DNA from: an uncultured Aquimarina sp.
GTDB taxonomy: Bacteria > Bacteroidota > Bacteroidia > Flavobacteriales > Flavobacteriaceae
Reading direction: 5' to 3'
DNA: 64,000 bases
NCBI GenBank assembly: GCA_947500505.1
Contig: CANMSL010000003.1
Location: forward strand, 310,001-374,000
Shown in pieces: positions 18,753 through 26,411 of the stretch (position 1 is its first letter; every line of letters begins with the position of its first letter). Below the pieces are notes generated by a model, which saw only the letters and a list, made by a program, of their open reading frames with translations, was not told the DNA's origin and did no database searches. Made by a program: the position numbers and the translations under genes.

Positions 18753-19655
18753 TTAAACTAAATCACCAACAGCCTGTGTGATATTATCATAATGAAATTG
18801 AAAACCTGTCTCTAAAATCTTATCAGAACTAACTCGTTGACTACTGTACAGCAATACGTGCATTTCTCCAAGAATAAGTTTCATCATAAACCTTGGAATA
18901 TTTGGTAATATAATTTTTTTATCCATTTGGTTCGCTACAACATTAGTTAGTCTTTCGTTTGAAACAGGATTGGGAGCAACAGCATTATATATACCTGTTA
19001 ACTCTTCTTTTACTACATACATAAATAATCTGGCAAGATCATTGAGGTGTATCCAGCTTTGCCATTGTTTTCCGTTACCAAAAACTGCACCTACGCCTTT
19101 TTCTATAGGTATTTTTATTTTTGGAAATGCTCCTCCCTTATTAGAAAGCACGAGTCCTATTCTAAGCAGGCTAACTTCAATATCCAGAGTCTCAAATTCA
19201 TTAACAGCTGCTTCCCATTTTGTGACAACCTCACCTAAAAATCCTGTATCTCGCTCTTGAGAATTCTCTCTATAATAATTTTGAAAAGAGTCCGGATAAA
19301 TTCCAATCGCACTTGCAGAAACGATATGACGTACTGAATGTTTTATATTTTTAAGTGAATCAATAATAAGAGAAGCACTATCAACACGGCTATCAATAAT
19401 TTCTTGTTTATATTTTTTAGTCCACCGCTTGGCTACCGTGGCCCCTACAAGATTAATTATTACTTCTACATCCTCAAAACAGTTTACATCTATTTCACCA
19501 GATGAAGGGTTCCAGTAAAATCCTTTATAATTTTTTTCTGATATTAGCTTATCTTTGCTTGTTGTAAGATAATTGATATCAATTTCTGATTGATGACATA
19601 ATCCTACAATTTCCTGACCAATAAGTCCGGTGGCGCCAGTAATGAGAACTTTCAT
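18753..19655 (-). CDS. TIGR01777 family NAD-dependent epimerase (YfcH-like)
   Basis: A 300-residue Rossmann-fold protein with N-terminal nucleotide-binding motif ITGATGLIGQEI (residues 4-15). It also has VEVIINLVGATVAKRWT and a C-terminal DUF1731-like segment (LILGEMHVLLYSSQRVSSDKI), all hallmarks of the YfcH/TIGR01777 group of extended short-chain dehydrogenases. The physiological substrate of this family is unknown. In mammals the relative SDR39U1 is also uncharacterised. It appears to be monocistronic and converges on the YceI gene. Confidence 0.9.
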   Translation of the reverse strand: MKVLITGATGLIGQEIVGLCHQSEIDINYLTTSKDKLISEKNYKGFYWNPSSGEIDVNCFEDVEVIINLVGATVAKRWTKKYKQEIIDSRVDSASLIIDSLKNIKHSVRHIVSASAIGIYPDSFQNYYRENSQERDTGFLGEVVTKWEAAVNEFETLDIEVSLLRIGLVLSNKGGAFPKIKIPIEKGVGAVFGNGKQWQSWIHLNDLARLFMYVVKEELTGIYNAVAPNPVSNERLTNVVANQMDKKIILPNIPRFMMKLILGEMHVLLYSSQRVSSDKILETGFQFHYDNITQAVGDLV

Positions 19656-19779
19656 TTTTGAGTTATTTAGTGCAAAATAACATCCACTTTTAACATAACC
19701 TATCGCTTTATTATAGGTTTAACAAACATTAGAATAATTTAGAATGCAAGAACAACTAATTTCTAAAAAACACCCTAAT

Positions 19780-20469
19780 CTACTTACTTTTTTTTGCTCT
19801 TAGCATCTCTCTTTTACCCGGCGGACCCGGAAGTCTCTCTACAGTAAAGCCTACCTCTTGCATAGCTCTTCTTACACTACCTTTTGCAGCGTATGTCACC
19901 AAAACTCCATCATCTATTAGGGCATCGTACATTTTTTTAAAAATGGTCACCCCCCATAGTTCTGGCTGCACTCTTGCTCCAAATGCATCAAAATAGATTA
20001 AATGAAAGCTATCGCTATCCGTAATATTCAAAAAAAACTGCTGCCGCTTGGTAAGAAAAAAAAATGGTATAACCTCATTTCTAACTTCCCATGAAGATTC
20101 ATGCATTTTATCAAAGATAGTTTGATTATTTTGTGCTGATAACTGCTCAACATAGTTTAGCAACGCTATCTCTTTTACAGAAACCGGATACGCTTCTACT
20201 CCTACATAATTAATTTTTTGTCGAATCTTAGCTGCCTCAAGATAGGTTATAAACGCGTTTAGTCCTGTACCAAAACCAATTTCCAAAATGTTTAATTCCG
20301 GAAAATCTTTTGATGCTAAAACATAATCAAAACCATTTTTAATAAAAACGTGTTTCGCTTCATTAATTGCTCCGTGTTTAGAATGATAATGTTCATCTAA
20401 CTCCGGAAAGTGAATGGTAGTAGAACCATCAGAAGTGGTTATAATCTCCCGTTTCAGGTTTTTTTTCAT
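19780..20469 (-). CDS. mnmD: tRNA 5-methylaminomethyl-2-thiouridine methyltransferase MnmD
   Basis: A 229-residue SAM-dependent methyltransferase. Motif I is LEIGFGTGLNAF, and the catalytic-region signature is YFDAFGARVQPELWG, which is specific to the MnmD/MnmC methyltransferase family. The C-terminus PGPPGKREMLRA is equally typical. It methylates nm5s2U34 of certain tRNAs as a stand-alone MnmD, without the FAD oxidase half found in enterobacterial MnmC. The start overlaps the DUF4920 stop by one base (TAATG), implying coupled translation. Confidence 0.93.
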   Translation of the reverse strand: MKKNLKREIITTSDGSTTIHFPELDEHYHSKHGAINEAKHVFIKNGFDYVLASKDFPELNILEIGFGTGLNAFITYLEAAKIRQKINYVGVEAYPVSVKEIALLNYVEQLSAQNNQTIFDKMHESSWEVRNEVIPFFFLTKRQQFFLNITDSDSFHLIYFDAFGARVQPELWGVTIFKKMYDALIDDGVLVTYAAKGSVRRAMQEVGFTVERLPGPPGKREMLRAKKSK

Positions 20470-20975
20470 TACTGCTTTACTAAAACCCCATCTGCCATAA
20501 AAGCGTAGGTTTTTTTGGGAGTAGTAATAGCTGCTATTTCTTCTTCAGATTTCCCAGCATCTTCTGCCAAATGACGCAATTCATCAACCGAAGTCTCTGA
20601 AATATACGCTTTCCCCTGAACAATTATTGTATCATTTTCTATATCTTTTGGTACGAAAAAAGCATAATCCTTAAATTTCACCATGGTCTCTTCTTCATTA
20701 TCCAGAGCAACTTTCATCCAGCAGCCTTTGGCTTTGCAAACATCATTAACCGTACTGGAAAAAGCAATATCGATTGTGTCACCTTCTGACAGATTCTTGT
20801 ATTTTTCTACAATTGCATCTTGATACAATATCACATCAGATGATATAGTTCCTCCAAAACTATTGTATTCACTAAGAGCTATATCCTTCACCGAAAAGGA
20901 TTCTTTATCTTTCTGAACAGAATTACAAGCCAATATACATGATAAACCTGCAATAAAAAGTGTTATTTTTTTCAT
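20469..20975 (-). CDS. DUF4920 domain lipoprotein
   Basis: A 168-residue lipoprotein (lipobox ILAC, Cys17) with the flavobacterial DUF4920 domain: an oligonucleotide-binding-like beta barrel containing DVCKAKGCWMKVAL and MVKFKDYAFFVPKD. The CKxKGCWM motif with paired cysteines is the family signature and suggests metal or redox binding, which is inference. Function is unknown. It is translationally coupled to mnmD, an arrangement I recall from other flavobacteria. Confidence 0.88.
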   Translation of the reverse strand: MKKITLFIAGLSCILACNSVQKDKESFSVKDIALSEYNSFGGTISSDVILYQDAIVEKYKNLSEGDTIDIAFSSTVNDVCKAKGCWMKVALDNEEETMVKFKDYAFFVPKDIENDTIIVQGKAYISETSVDELRHLAEDAGKSEEEIAAITTPKKTYAFMADGVLVKQ

Positions 20976-21001
20976 AAAACATTATTATTAATGATGTTTT
21001 A

Positions 21002-21009
21002 CAAAATTA
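21002..21009 (-). promoter_or_regulatory. -7 promoter element for DUF4920-mnmD
   Basis: TAATTTTG on the minus strand fits TAnnTTTG and ends 26 bases before the ATG at 20975. It is divergent from the ilvE promoter box 35 bases away. Confidence 0.4.
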
Positions 21010-21044
21010 AGCATTTTTAAAATTCTTAATTTACCAGAAAAGGG

Positions 21045-21052
21045 TATTTTTG
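21045..21052 (+). promoter_or_regulatory. -7 promoter element of the aminotransferase gene
   Basis: TATTTTTG matches TAnnTTTG. Just upstream is TACC-N6-GGGTA (21032-21046), a degraded form of the palindrome seen around the two-component locus, which may be coincidence. Confidence 0.35.
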
Positions 21053-21158
21053 TTTAAAATATTAACTAGTCTAAGTATCCTATGAATCTTAGGGCTTTAA
21101 TAAATCAGAAAAGTATTAGTTGATAACGAAACTTTTACAACCTTATAAATTTTATCGG

Positions 21159-22226
21159 ATGAGAAATGCAGTTCCGCAGGAGATTGAAATTACCAAAGTA
21201 AATACGTCCAAAATTGGACAAGTAGATTTTAAAAACATAGTTTTTGGTAAAGTTTTTACAGATCATATGTTTATTTGCGATTATGTCAATGGTGAATGGC
21301 AGACACCTAAAGTTATTCCTTATGGACCTCTCACCCTAGATCCTTCAGCTCGCGTTTTTCATTATGGACAAGCTGTTTTTGAAGGAATGAAAGCGTATAA
21401 GGATGATAATGAAGAAACTTTTTTATTCAGACCTGATGAAAATTTCAAACGGATTAATAGATCTGCGGAGCGTCTTGCTATGCCAGAGTTTCCGGAGGAA
21501 TATTTTTTTGATGGATTAAATACTTTATTAAAGTTAGATAATGATTGGATCAAGTCAGGTTTTGGTAACTCGTTATATATCCGACCATTTGTTATAGCTA
21601 CACAGCCTAGTGTTTCTGCATCAGAAGCTGACCAATATCGCTTTATGATCATCTGTTCTCCGGCACAATCCTATTATAGTGGTGATGTGAGTGTATTGGT
21701 TGCAGAAAAATTTAGCCGTTCTGCCAGTGGTGGTTTCGGCTATGCAAAAGCAGCTGGTAATTATGCCGGGCAATTTTATCCAACTAAGTTAGCTAAGGAA
21801 GAAGGATATCAGCAAATAATCTGGACAGACTCTAACACACATGAATATGTGGAAGAAGCCGGTACTATGAACGTTTTCTTCCGAATAAATAACACCCTAT
21901 TAACTGCACCAATAAGCGATCGGATTCTTGATGGAATTACTCGTAAAAGTTTAATTGCTTTAGCAGAAAAACAAGGATATAACGTTGAAGTTAGACCTAT
22001 AAAAGTTAGTGAAATTGTAGAGGCGGCTACCAACGGTAGTCTTAAAGAAATATTCGGAGCTGGAACTGCCGCTGTAGTAAGTCCTGTAAAAGCTTTTGGA
22101 TATAAAGGAGAACATTATGAGCTGGAAAAGCAAGAAAACTCTTATGCTTCTCACTTCAAAAAAGCATTAATGGATATCCAGTACAATAAAGCCGAAGATC
22201 CTTTTGGATGGAGAGTGAAGGTGTAA
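21159..22226 (+). CDS. ilvE: Branched-chain amino acid aminotransferase
   Basis: A 355-residue fold-type IV PLP enzyme of the BCAT2/eukaryote-like group. The PLP lysine is in GFGYAKAAGNYA. Other signatures are HYGQAVFEGMKAY, LYIRPFV and EEAGTMNVFF, and the phosphate-binding GAGTAAVVSPV lies near the C-terminus. It interconverts Leu, Ile and Val with their 2-oxo acids using 2-oxoglutarate. The frame is open upstream to a TTG at 21120, but ATG 21159 is preferred because it is the first ATG and the extra 13 residues do not look conserved. The TTG start would give 368 residues. Confidence 0.93.
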   Translation: MRNAVPQEIEITKVNTSKIGQVDFKNIVFGKVFTDHMFICDYVNGEWQTPKVIPYGPLTLDPSARVFHYGQAVFEGMKAYKDDNEETFLFRPDENFKRINRSAERLAMPEFPEEYFFDGLNTLLKLDNDWIKSGFGNSLYIRPFVIATQPSVSASEADQYRFMIICSPAQSYYSGDVSVLVAEKFSRSASGGFGYAKAAGNYAGQFYPTKLAKEEGYQQIIWTDSNTHEYVEEAGTMNVFFRINNTLLTAPISDRILDGITRKSLIALAEKQGYNVEVRPIKVSEIVEAATNGSLKEIFGAGTAAVVSPVKAFGYKGEHYELEKQENSYASHFKKALMDIQYNKAEDPFGWRVKV

Positions 22227-22230
22227 AACA

Positions 22231-22286
22231 GGTTTGAGGTTTGAGGTTTGAGGTTTGAGGTTTGAGGTTTGAGGTTTGAGGTTTGA
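22231..22286. repeat. Eight perfect tandem copies of a 7-base unit, GGTTTGA
   Basis: Starting five bases after the ilvE stop, the heptamer GGTTTGA is repeated eight times without interruption (56 bases). It lies in a short convergent spacer before the shared terminator and is outside any coding region. Perfect arrays of this kind change length by replication slippage. Confidence 0.95.
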
Positions 22287-22345
22287 GAATATTAAACTAA
22301 AAAAATAATAGCTCAAAACGTCTACATTATAAATTAAAACAAAAA

Positions 22346-22369
22346 TTCCGGAAAGAATATTTTCCGGAA
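22346..22369. terminator. Bidirectional terminator between ilvE and the MazG-like gene
   Basis: TTCCGGAAA (22346-22354) and TTTCCGGAA (22361-22369) form a perfect 9-bp stem around a GAATAT loop. The minus strand continues with TTTTTGTTTT and the plus strand with CTTTTGCTT, so it can serve both convergent genes. Confidence 0.8.
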
Positions 22370-22376
22370 CTTTTGC

Positions 22377-22763
22377 TTATCGATCAAAAATCTTTTTGAT
22401 ATTCGGTTTGAAGTAATTCGGCCCTTTAAGCACCTTACCATCTTCTCTATAGATTGGTTTGCCGTCTTCTCCCAATTTACTCATATTGCTACGCTGAATT
22501 TCTGTAAAGACTTCTTCTATTTTATGTTGCATTCCGTGTTCGATGATGGTTCCACACAGAATATATAACATATCACCAAGTGCATCAGCCACTTCAACCA
22601 GATCATTATTTTTAGCAGCTTCTAGATATTCTTCATTTTCTTCTTTCATTAGGTTAAAACGAAGTGTGTTTTTGGCCTCACCAAGATCTGCAATAGGCTG
22701 ATTTTTATATCCAATCTCAAAAGCCGTATGAAATTCTTGTACAGCAGCAATTTTATCTTTCAT
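22377..22763 (-). CDS. MazG-like nucleoside triphosphate pyrophosphohydrolase
   Basis: A 128-residue all-alpha protein with the MazG-superfamily metal site: EENEEYLEA followed by EVADALGDMLYILCG, giving the ExxE...ExxD ligand pattern. These enzymes hydrolyse non-canonical or excess (d)NTPs to monophosphate and pyrophosphate. The C-terminal tail (DGKPIYREDGKVLKGPNYF) is a conserved feature of the flavobacterial version. The exact nucleotide substrate is not known. It is a single gene. Confidence 0.88.
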   Translation of the reverse strand: MKDKIAAVQEFHTAFEIGYKNQPIADLGEAKNTLRFNLMKEENEEYLEAAKNNDLVEVADALGDMLYILCGTIIEHGMQHKIEEVFTEIQRSNMSKLGEDGKPIYREDGKVLKGPNYFKPNIKKIFDR

Positions 22764-22819
22764 CTGTATAATTTGAAGTTTTTAAAATTTTAAAAAGTAA
22801 AATTAAACAAATATATCAC

Positions 22820-22890
22820 TATCAGTCTGAGCTTGTCGAAGACTTTTTCAACATAATAGTTAACTTCACTTCGATAAGGCTCAGTGTGAT
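22820..22890. repeat. Interspersed palindromic repeat, two inverted copies (TGAGC..TCGAAG type)
   Basis: CTGAGCTTGTCGAAG (22827-22841) and, in inverse orientation, CTTCGATAAGGCTCAG (22869-22884) flank a 27-base AT-rich centre. A third copy is at 51635-51658. Similar CTGAGCnTGTCGAAG words are common between genes in Flavobacteriia (recollection). This one lies in the 185-base space upstream of the MazG-like gene. Confidence 0.7.
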
Positions 22891-22948
22891 AAATTTATCT
22901 GAAATGATACATAAATAACTTATATCTTTGCCATAAAAATAACAAAAT

Positions 22949-23140
22949 ATGTTTAGTACTGGCCAATGGATATTTGCAGGATGTTTTGTAATAGCTTTTG
23001 TCATTTTAATGATATTTAGCTATCGTAAAGATCTGAAGCTACATCGCAAATATTACAAAGGCAGTATTTTTATTCTCATTGCTTTTATTATCTTTATTCT
23101 GTTGCTTTTTGTCTTAAAAACGTATTTAAGGCCAGAATAA
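22949..23140 (+). CDS. Small two-helix membrane protein
   Basis: A 63-residue protein with two hydrophobic helices (about residues 6-24 and 42-58) joined by a basic loop (SYRKDLKLHRKYYKG). By the positive-inside rule both termini would face the periplasm. It starts at an ATG after an A-rich leader (AAAATAACAAAAT), which is usual here. It resembles short conserved flavobacterial hypothetical proteins, but no family name can be given. It stands alone. Confidence 0.7.
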   Translation: MFSTGQWIFAGCFVIAFVILMIFSYRKDLKLHRKYYKGSIFILIAFIIFILLLFVLKTYLRPE

Positions 23141-23212
23141 ACATACTATACCCCTAGTTTTCAATCAAATAATTGTTTTTATCGCTAATGTCATATGATA
23201 CGTAGCAAACTA

Positions 23213-23239
23213 CTTTTTAGGTTTTTACCACCTAAAAAG
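23213..23239. promoter_or_regulatory. Stem-loop upstream of the two-component operon
   Basis: CTTTTTAGG (23213-23221) and CCTAAAAAG (23231-23239) form a perfect 9-bp inverted repeat with a 9-base loop. It ends seven bases before the ATACCC palindrome. It could be a weak terminator for the upstream small gene or part of the control region. Confidence 0.4.
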
Positions 23240-23245
23240 GAGAAA

Positions 23246-23263
23246 ATACCCTGTGTTGGGTAT
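23246..23263. promoter_or_regulatory. Palindromic candidate operator ATACCC-N6-GGGTAT
   Basis: ATACCC (23246-23251) and GGGTAT (23258-23263) with a 6-base spacer lie 52 bases before the first gene of the two-component operon. The same half-sites with the same spacing recur at 26335-26360, after the response regulator gene. A binding site for the LuxR-type regulator encoded between them is the simplest reading. Confidence 0.55.
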
Positions 23264-23314
23264 GGAATACTCTTATTTTTTTGAAGAGATTTGAAATAAT
23301 TAAAATCTTATACA

Positions 23315-23815
23315 ATGAGTATTAAAGAAAGAACAGCCGAAACGACATCAATTGAAGAACTAAGAATTAATGATAAATTTATTATTCCTGTAGATTCAAA
23401 AAAAACAGATTATCAACCAATTCATGTAGGATTGTTCGATCATACTTTGGTAGTAGCTAAATTTAATTTTAACGATAAGAGGTCTGAATTTAAGATTGCA
23501 AAAATTAAAATCATTATACCACAACATTTTAATGATAAAAATCCCAAGATTTACCGATTAAAAGATTTTTCTATTACTGATAGAAATTCAGATGGTAGCA
23601 CGAAAAAAATTAAAATCATAAAGGGACAAGAAGTTACTTTATCAGATAGAAATCCTGATTCTCCAAATACAAATGAGAAATTTAAATTTAAGAGAGATAC
23701 TGCTAATAAAGAACATATTATAGACATCGAGTTTAAGAGTATTTATAAACAAGATGATGACGAACCAGTAATCATAGACTACAGCAATCATATTTGTAAG
23801 TTTTATATTGTATAG
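23315..23815 (+). CDS. Unknown cytosolic protein, first gene of a two-component operon
   Basis: A 166-residue protein with no signal peptide or membrane segment and many charged residues (Lys/Asp/Asn-rich). Predicted structure is mostly beta strand, for example IHVGLFDHTLVVAKFNF and KIAKIKIIIPQ. I do not recognise a family. It ends 13 bases before the chosen start of the sensor kinase and follows the palindromic operator, so it is co-transcribed with the kinase and regulator. A role as accessory or target of the signalling system is inference from position only. Confidence 0.7.
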   Translation: MSIKERTAETTSIEELRINDKFIIPVDSKKTDYQPIHVGLFDHTLVVAKFNFNDKRSEFKIAKIKIIIPQHFNDKNPKIYRLKDFSITDRNSDGSTKKIKIIKGQEVTLSDRNPDSPNTNEKFKFKRDTANKEHIIDIEFKSIYKQDDDEPVIIDYSNHICKFYIV

Positions 23816-23828
23816 TATAAGCTATGAA

Positions 23829-25685
23829 ATGAAAAAAATCTTACTAATTCTAGGTATTATAACCTGTTACCAAATTAGCTTTTCTCAACACAATGATTCC
23901 TTGAGAAAGGCTTTATATTACATTGATTCATACCAAATAAAACTGGCAGAAGAGGCTACCAAACACATTACAGATAAAATTACAAAACAATTAATTTCTT
24001 TAAATATTTCACATTTAAAACAGAATTATGATTATAAAGCGATTCCGGATTCTGAAAATGGATCACCCATCGCTAAATTTTTAATTTACACACTATATGG
24101 GGACAGGTTTCTAAACATGAAACCTCCAAAAGATTCATTAGCATTTGACAAATATAAAAAAGCACTACAATATTCTTTTACTCTAAATGACTCTTTGCTA
24201 ATCCGTTTTAGCCTAAAAAAGATCATAAAATTGCTATATAAAAACCGAAAAGTTCTAGATATTTCTTCAAATTATTTAGATATATATGAAAATTATGCAA
24301 CAGATAATAACAGCCTGGCATTTCTTATTTTTTACAGATCCACTATAAAGGGAGCTATAGTAAAAAAAGAACAAATTGATCACTATAAAGAAGGATTGCT
24401 CATTGCTAAAAAAAGTAGCAACAAATTTATTCAAGGAAAATACAATCAACTAATAGGTGTTCATTTTTCTTACTTTCTAAAGCAAAGTGACAGTGCCTTT
24501 AAGTATTACGAAAAGGCATCGGATATATTTAAAAAAGAGCCTTATGCTATTTATCAAAATGAAATGTTTGGCATATACGCCAATACTGGAATCCTTTTTT
24601 CTGAAATTAAAAAATACAATAAAGCTAATCAGTTCTATCAAAAAGCCATTCAAACAAAGTCTTTTAATAACAATCTTTTAAATATGGTTAAGTTAACAGA
24701 TTTAATTGCGCAAAACTATAAAAATTTAAAGGAAACAGACAGTACATTTTATTATTATGATTTAAATAAAAAATATTTAGACTCATTAAACGAATACAGA
24801 AAAGCAATAGCGGTAAATGATTTAGACAAGAAATATCAAACCGCAGAAAAAGAAAAACAAATCCTTATTGAGCAACAAAAAAGGAAGCGAAATCAGAACA
24901 TTGCTCTAGGCCTAGGTGGTTCACTTTTTCTAGGAAGCATCATTGCAATTCTTATATATAAAAACACTAAACGCAAACAACACATCGCAGAACAAGAACG
25001 TGAGATAGAAATCCAAAAAACAGAAAAACTATTCAAAGAACAAGAACTCGCTGCTATTGACGCGATGATTTCCGGACAAGAAAAAGAGCGACAACGATTA
25101 GCTCATGATCTGCACGATAATCTGGGCAGTACACTAGCTACCGTAAAACTGCATTTTGATCACCTAAAAAATAATCGAGACAATCCTAAAGCTGAAAATA
25201 TAGAAGAACTCTACAATAAAACCAACCATCTGTTGGATGAAGCCTACCAAAAAGTGAGAACCATTGCTCACGAAAAAAACGGTGGAGTTATAGCGAAACA
25301 GGGATTGTTACCCGCAGTAAAAAACCTAGCCAAAAAAGCTTCTAATGGTGATAGGTTACAAATCGAAGTACAGGATTATGGACTAGACGAACGATTGGAT
25401 AATGCCTTAGAGATTTCTATTTTTAGAATTATCCAGGAACTGATTACCAATACCATTAAACACGCCAATGCATCAGAAATCCATATCTCGCTAACCAATC
25501 ACGACTCCTTACTTAACATTATTGTAGAAGACAACGGAAAAGGCTTCGATGCTAAAATACTGCCAAAAAAGGATGGTATGGGACTAAAAAGCATCGAAAA
25601 ACGGATAGAGCATATGGAAGGAACGTTTGAGATTGATTCTACCATCGAAAAAGGAACTAACATCATCATAAACGTACCAATATGA
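23829..25685 (+). CDS. TPR-containing sensor histidine kinase (HisKA_3, NarL-type)
   Basis: A 618-residue membrane kinase. Start ATG 23829 is chosen because it gives a clean signal peptide (MKKILLILGIITCYQISFSQ); starting at 23808 would add seven residues in front. Residues of about 25-350 are a periplasmic helical region with TPR-like repeats (FKYYEKASDIF, ANQFYQKAIQT). One transmembrane helix (about 355-378) and a coiled coil follow. The HisKA_3 dimerisation helix carries phospho-acceptor His429 (RLAHDLHDNLGST). The HATPase domain has ELITNTIKHA, DNGKGFD and GMGLKSI. It should phosphorylate the response regulator that overlaps it by four bases (ATGA). The periplasmic signal is unknown. Confidence 0.92.
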   Translation: MKKILLILGIITCYQISFSQHNDSLRKALYYIDSYQIKLAEEATKHITDKITKQLISLNISHLKQNYDYKAIPDSENGSPIAKFLIYTLYGDRFLNMKPPKDSLAFDKYKKALQYSFTLNDSLLIRFSLKKIIKLLYKNRKVLDISSNYLDIYENYATDNNSLAFLIFYRSTIKGAIVKKEQIDHYKEGLLIAKKSSNKFIQGKYNQLIGVHFSYFLKQSDSAFKYYEKASDIFKKEPYAIYQNEMFGIYANTGILFSEIKKYNKANQFYQKAIQTKSFNNNLLNMVKLTDLIAQNYKNLKETDSTFYYYDLNKKYLDSLNEYRKAIAVNDLDKKYQTAEKEKQILIEQQKRKRNQNIALGLGGSLFLGSIIAILIYKNTKRKQHIAEQEREIEIQKTEKLFKEQELAAIDAMISGQEKERQRLAHDLHDNLGSTLATVKLHFDHLKNNRDNPKAENIEELYNKTNHLLDEAYQKVRTIAHEKNGGVIAKQGLLPAVKNLAKKASNGDRLQIEVQDYGLDERLDNALEISIFRIIQELITNTIKHANASEIHISLTNHDSLLNIIVEDNGKGFDAKILPKKDGMGLKSIEKRIEHMEGTFEIDSTIEKGTNIIINVPI

Positions 25686-26308
25686 TTACAGTAGTTATAG
25701 CCGAAGATCACCAATCTTTAATTGACGGTATCCACTTATTATTAAAATATGAAGAAGAAGTTAGCATCGTTGGTATGGCCAATGATGGCGAAGAATTATT
25801 AACCATCGTAAGAAGAAAGCAGCCCAAAGTAGTGCTCACGGATATACGCATGCCTAAAATTGACGGTATAGCCGCTACAAAAATCATCAAAAAAGAATTA
25901 CCGCACACCAAGATCATTGCTTTCTCTATGTTTGATCAGGAAGATGCTGTAAGACAAATGGTAGCAGCCGGAGCTTCTGGTTATTTATTAAAAAACTCTC
26001 CGCTGGAAGAAGTATTGAAAGCTATTCAGGAGGTCGTGAAAGGTAACACCTATTTTGATGCTACTATTGATCCTTCTTTCTTCTCTAAAGATACTGAACA
26101 ACAGGTAAAGAAAACAGTTTTATCTAAAAGTGAACGCGAAATACTAACACTTATAGGACAAGGAAAAACCTCTTCAGAGATTGCAGCAATCCGTTTCAAT
26201 TCTGTATCCACTGTTGAGACTCATCGCAAAAATATCATTCGTAAATTGGGTCTTCAAGGAAAAGGGGAACTACTGCGATATGCAATTGAGAAAAAATATG
26301 ATTTTTAA
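25682..26308 (+). CDS. LuxR/NarL-family response regulator
   Basis: A 208-residue two-domain regulator: a receiver domain (residues 1-120, phospho-acceptor D54 in VLTDIRMPK, conserved Lys in GYLLKNSP) and a C-terminal LuxR helix-turn-helix (about 143-205; SKSEREILTLIGQGKTSSEIA, VETHRKNIIRKLG). It overlaps the kinase gene by four bases (ATGA) and is surely its partner. The flanking TACCC-N6-GGGTA palindromes are good candidates for its binding sites. This would make the system self-regulating and would extend its control to the gene at 26412. Confidence 0.94.
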   Translation: MITVVIAEDHQSLIDGIHLLLKYEEEVSIVGMANDGEELLTIVRRKQPKVVLTDIRMPKIDGIAATKIIKKELPHTKIIAFSMFDQEDAVRQMVAAGASGYLLKNSPLEEVLKAIQEVVKGNTYFDATIDPSFFSKDTEQQVKKTVLSKSEREILTLIGQGKTSSEIAAIRFNSVSTVETHRKNIIRKLGLQGKGELLRYAIEKKYDF

Positions 26309-26334
26309 TGCCTAAGGCATATTAATAATAAACC

Positions 26335-26360
26335 AAAAATACCCTGTTACGGGTATTTTT
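26335..26360. promoter_or_regulatory. Perfect 10-bp palindrome (TACCC-N6-GGGTA), terminator or operator
   Basis: AAAAATACCC (26335-26344) and GGGTATTTTT (26351-26360) pair perfectly around TGTTAC. With the following T-run it can act as an intrinsic terminator for the regulator gene. The core equals the palindrome at 23246-23263, and it sits just upstream of the -7 box for the next gene. It may therefore be both terminator and operator. Confidence 0.6.
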
Positions 26361-26378
26361 TTGTGCTTGATCGAGAAG

Positions 26379-26386
26379 TAGTTTTG
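26379..26386 (+). promoter_or_regulatory. -7 promoter element downstream of the palindrome
   Basis: TAGTTTTG matches TAnnTTTG exactly. A TTG at about 26361-26363, directly after the palindrome arm, is 15 bases upstream and could be the -33 element. The box lies 25 bases before the ATG at 26412. Confidence 0.5.
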
Positions 26387-26411
26387 AATTAAACAACTAA
26401 TCTCAGTCAAG

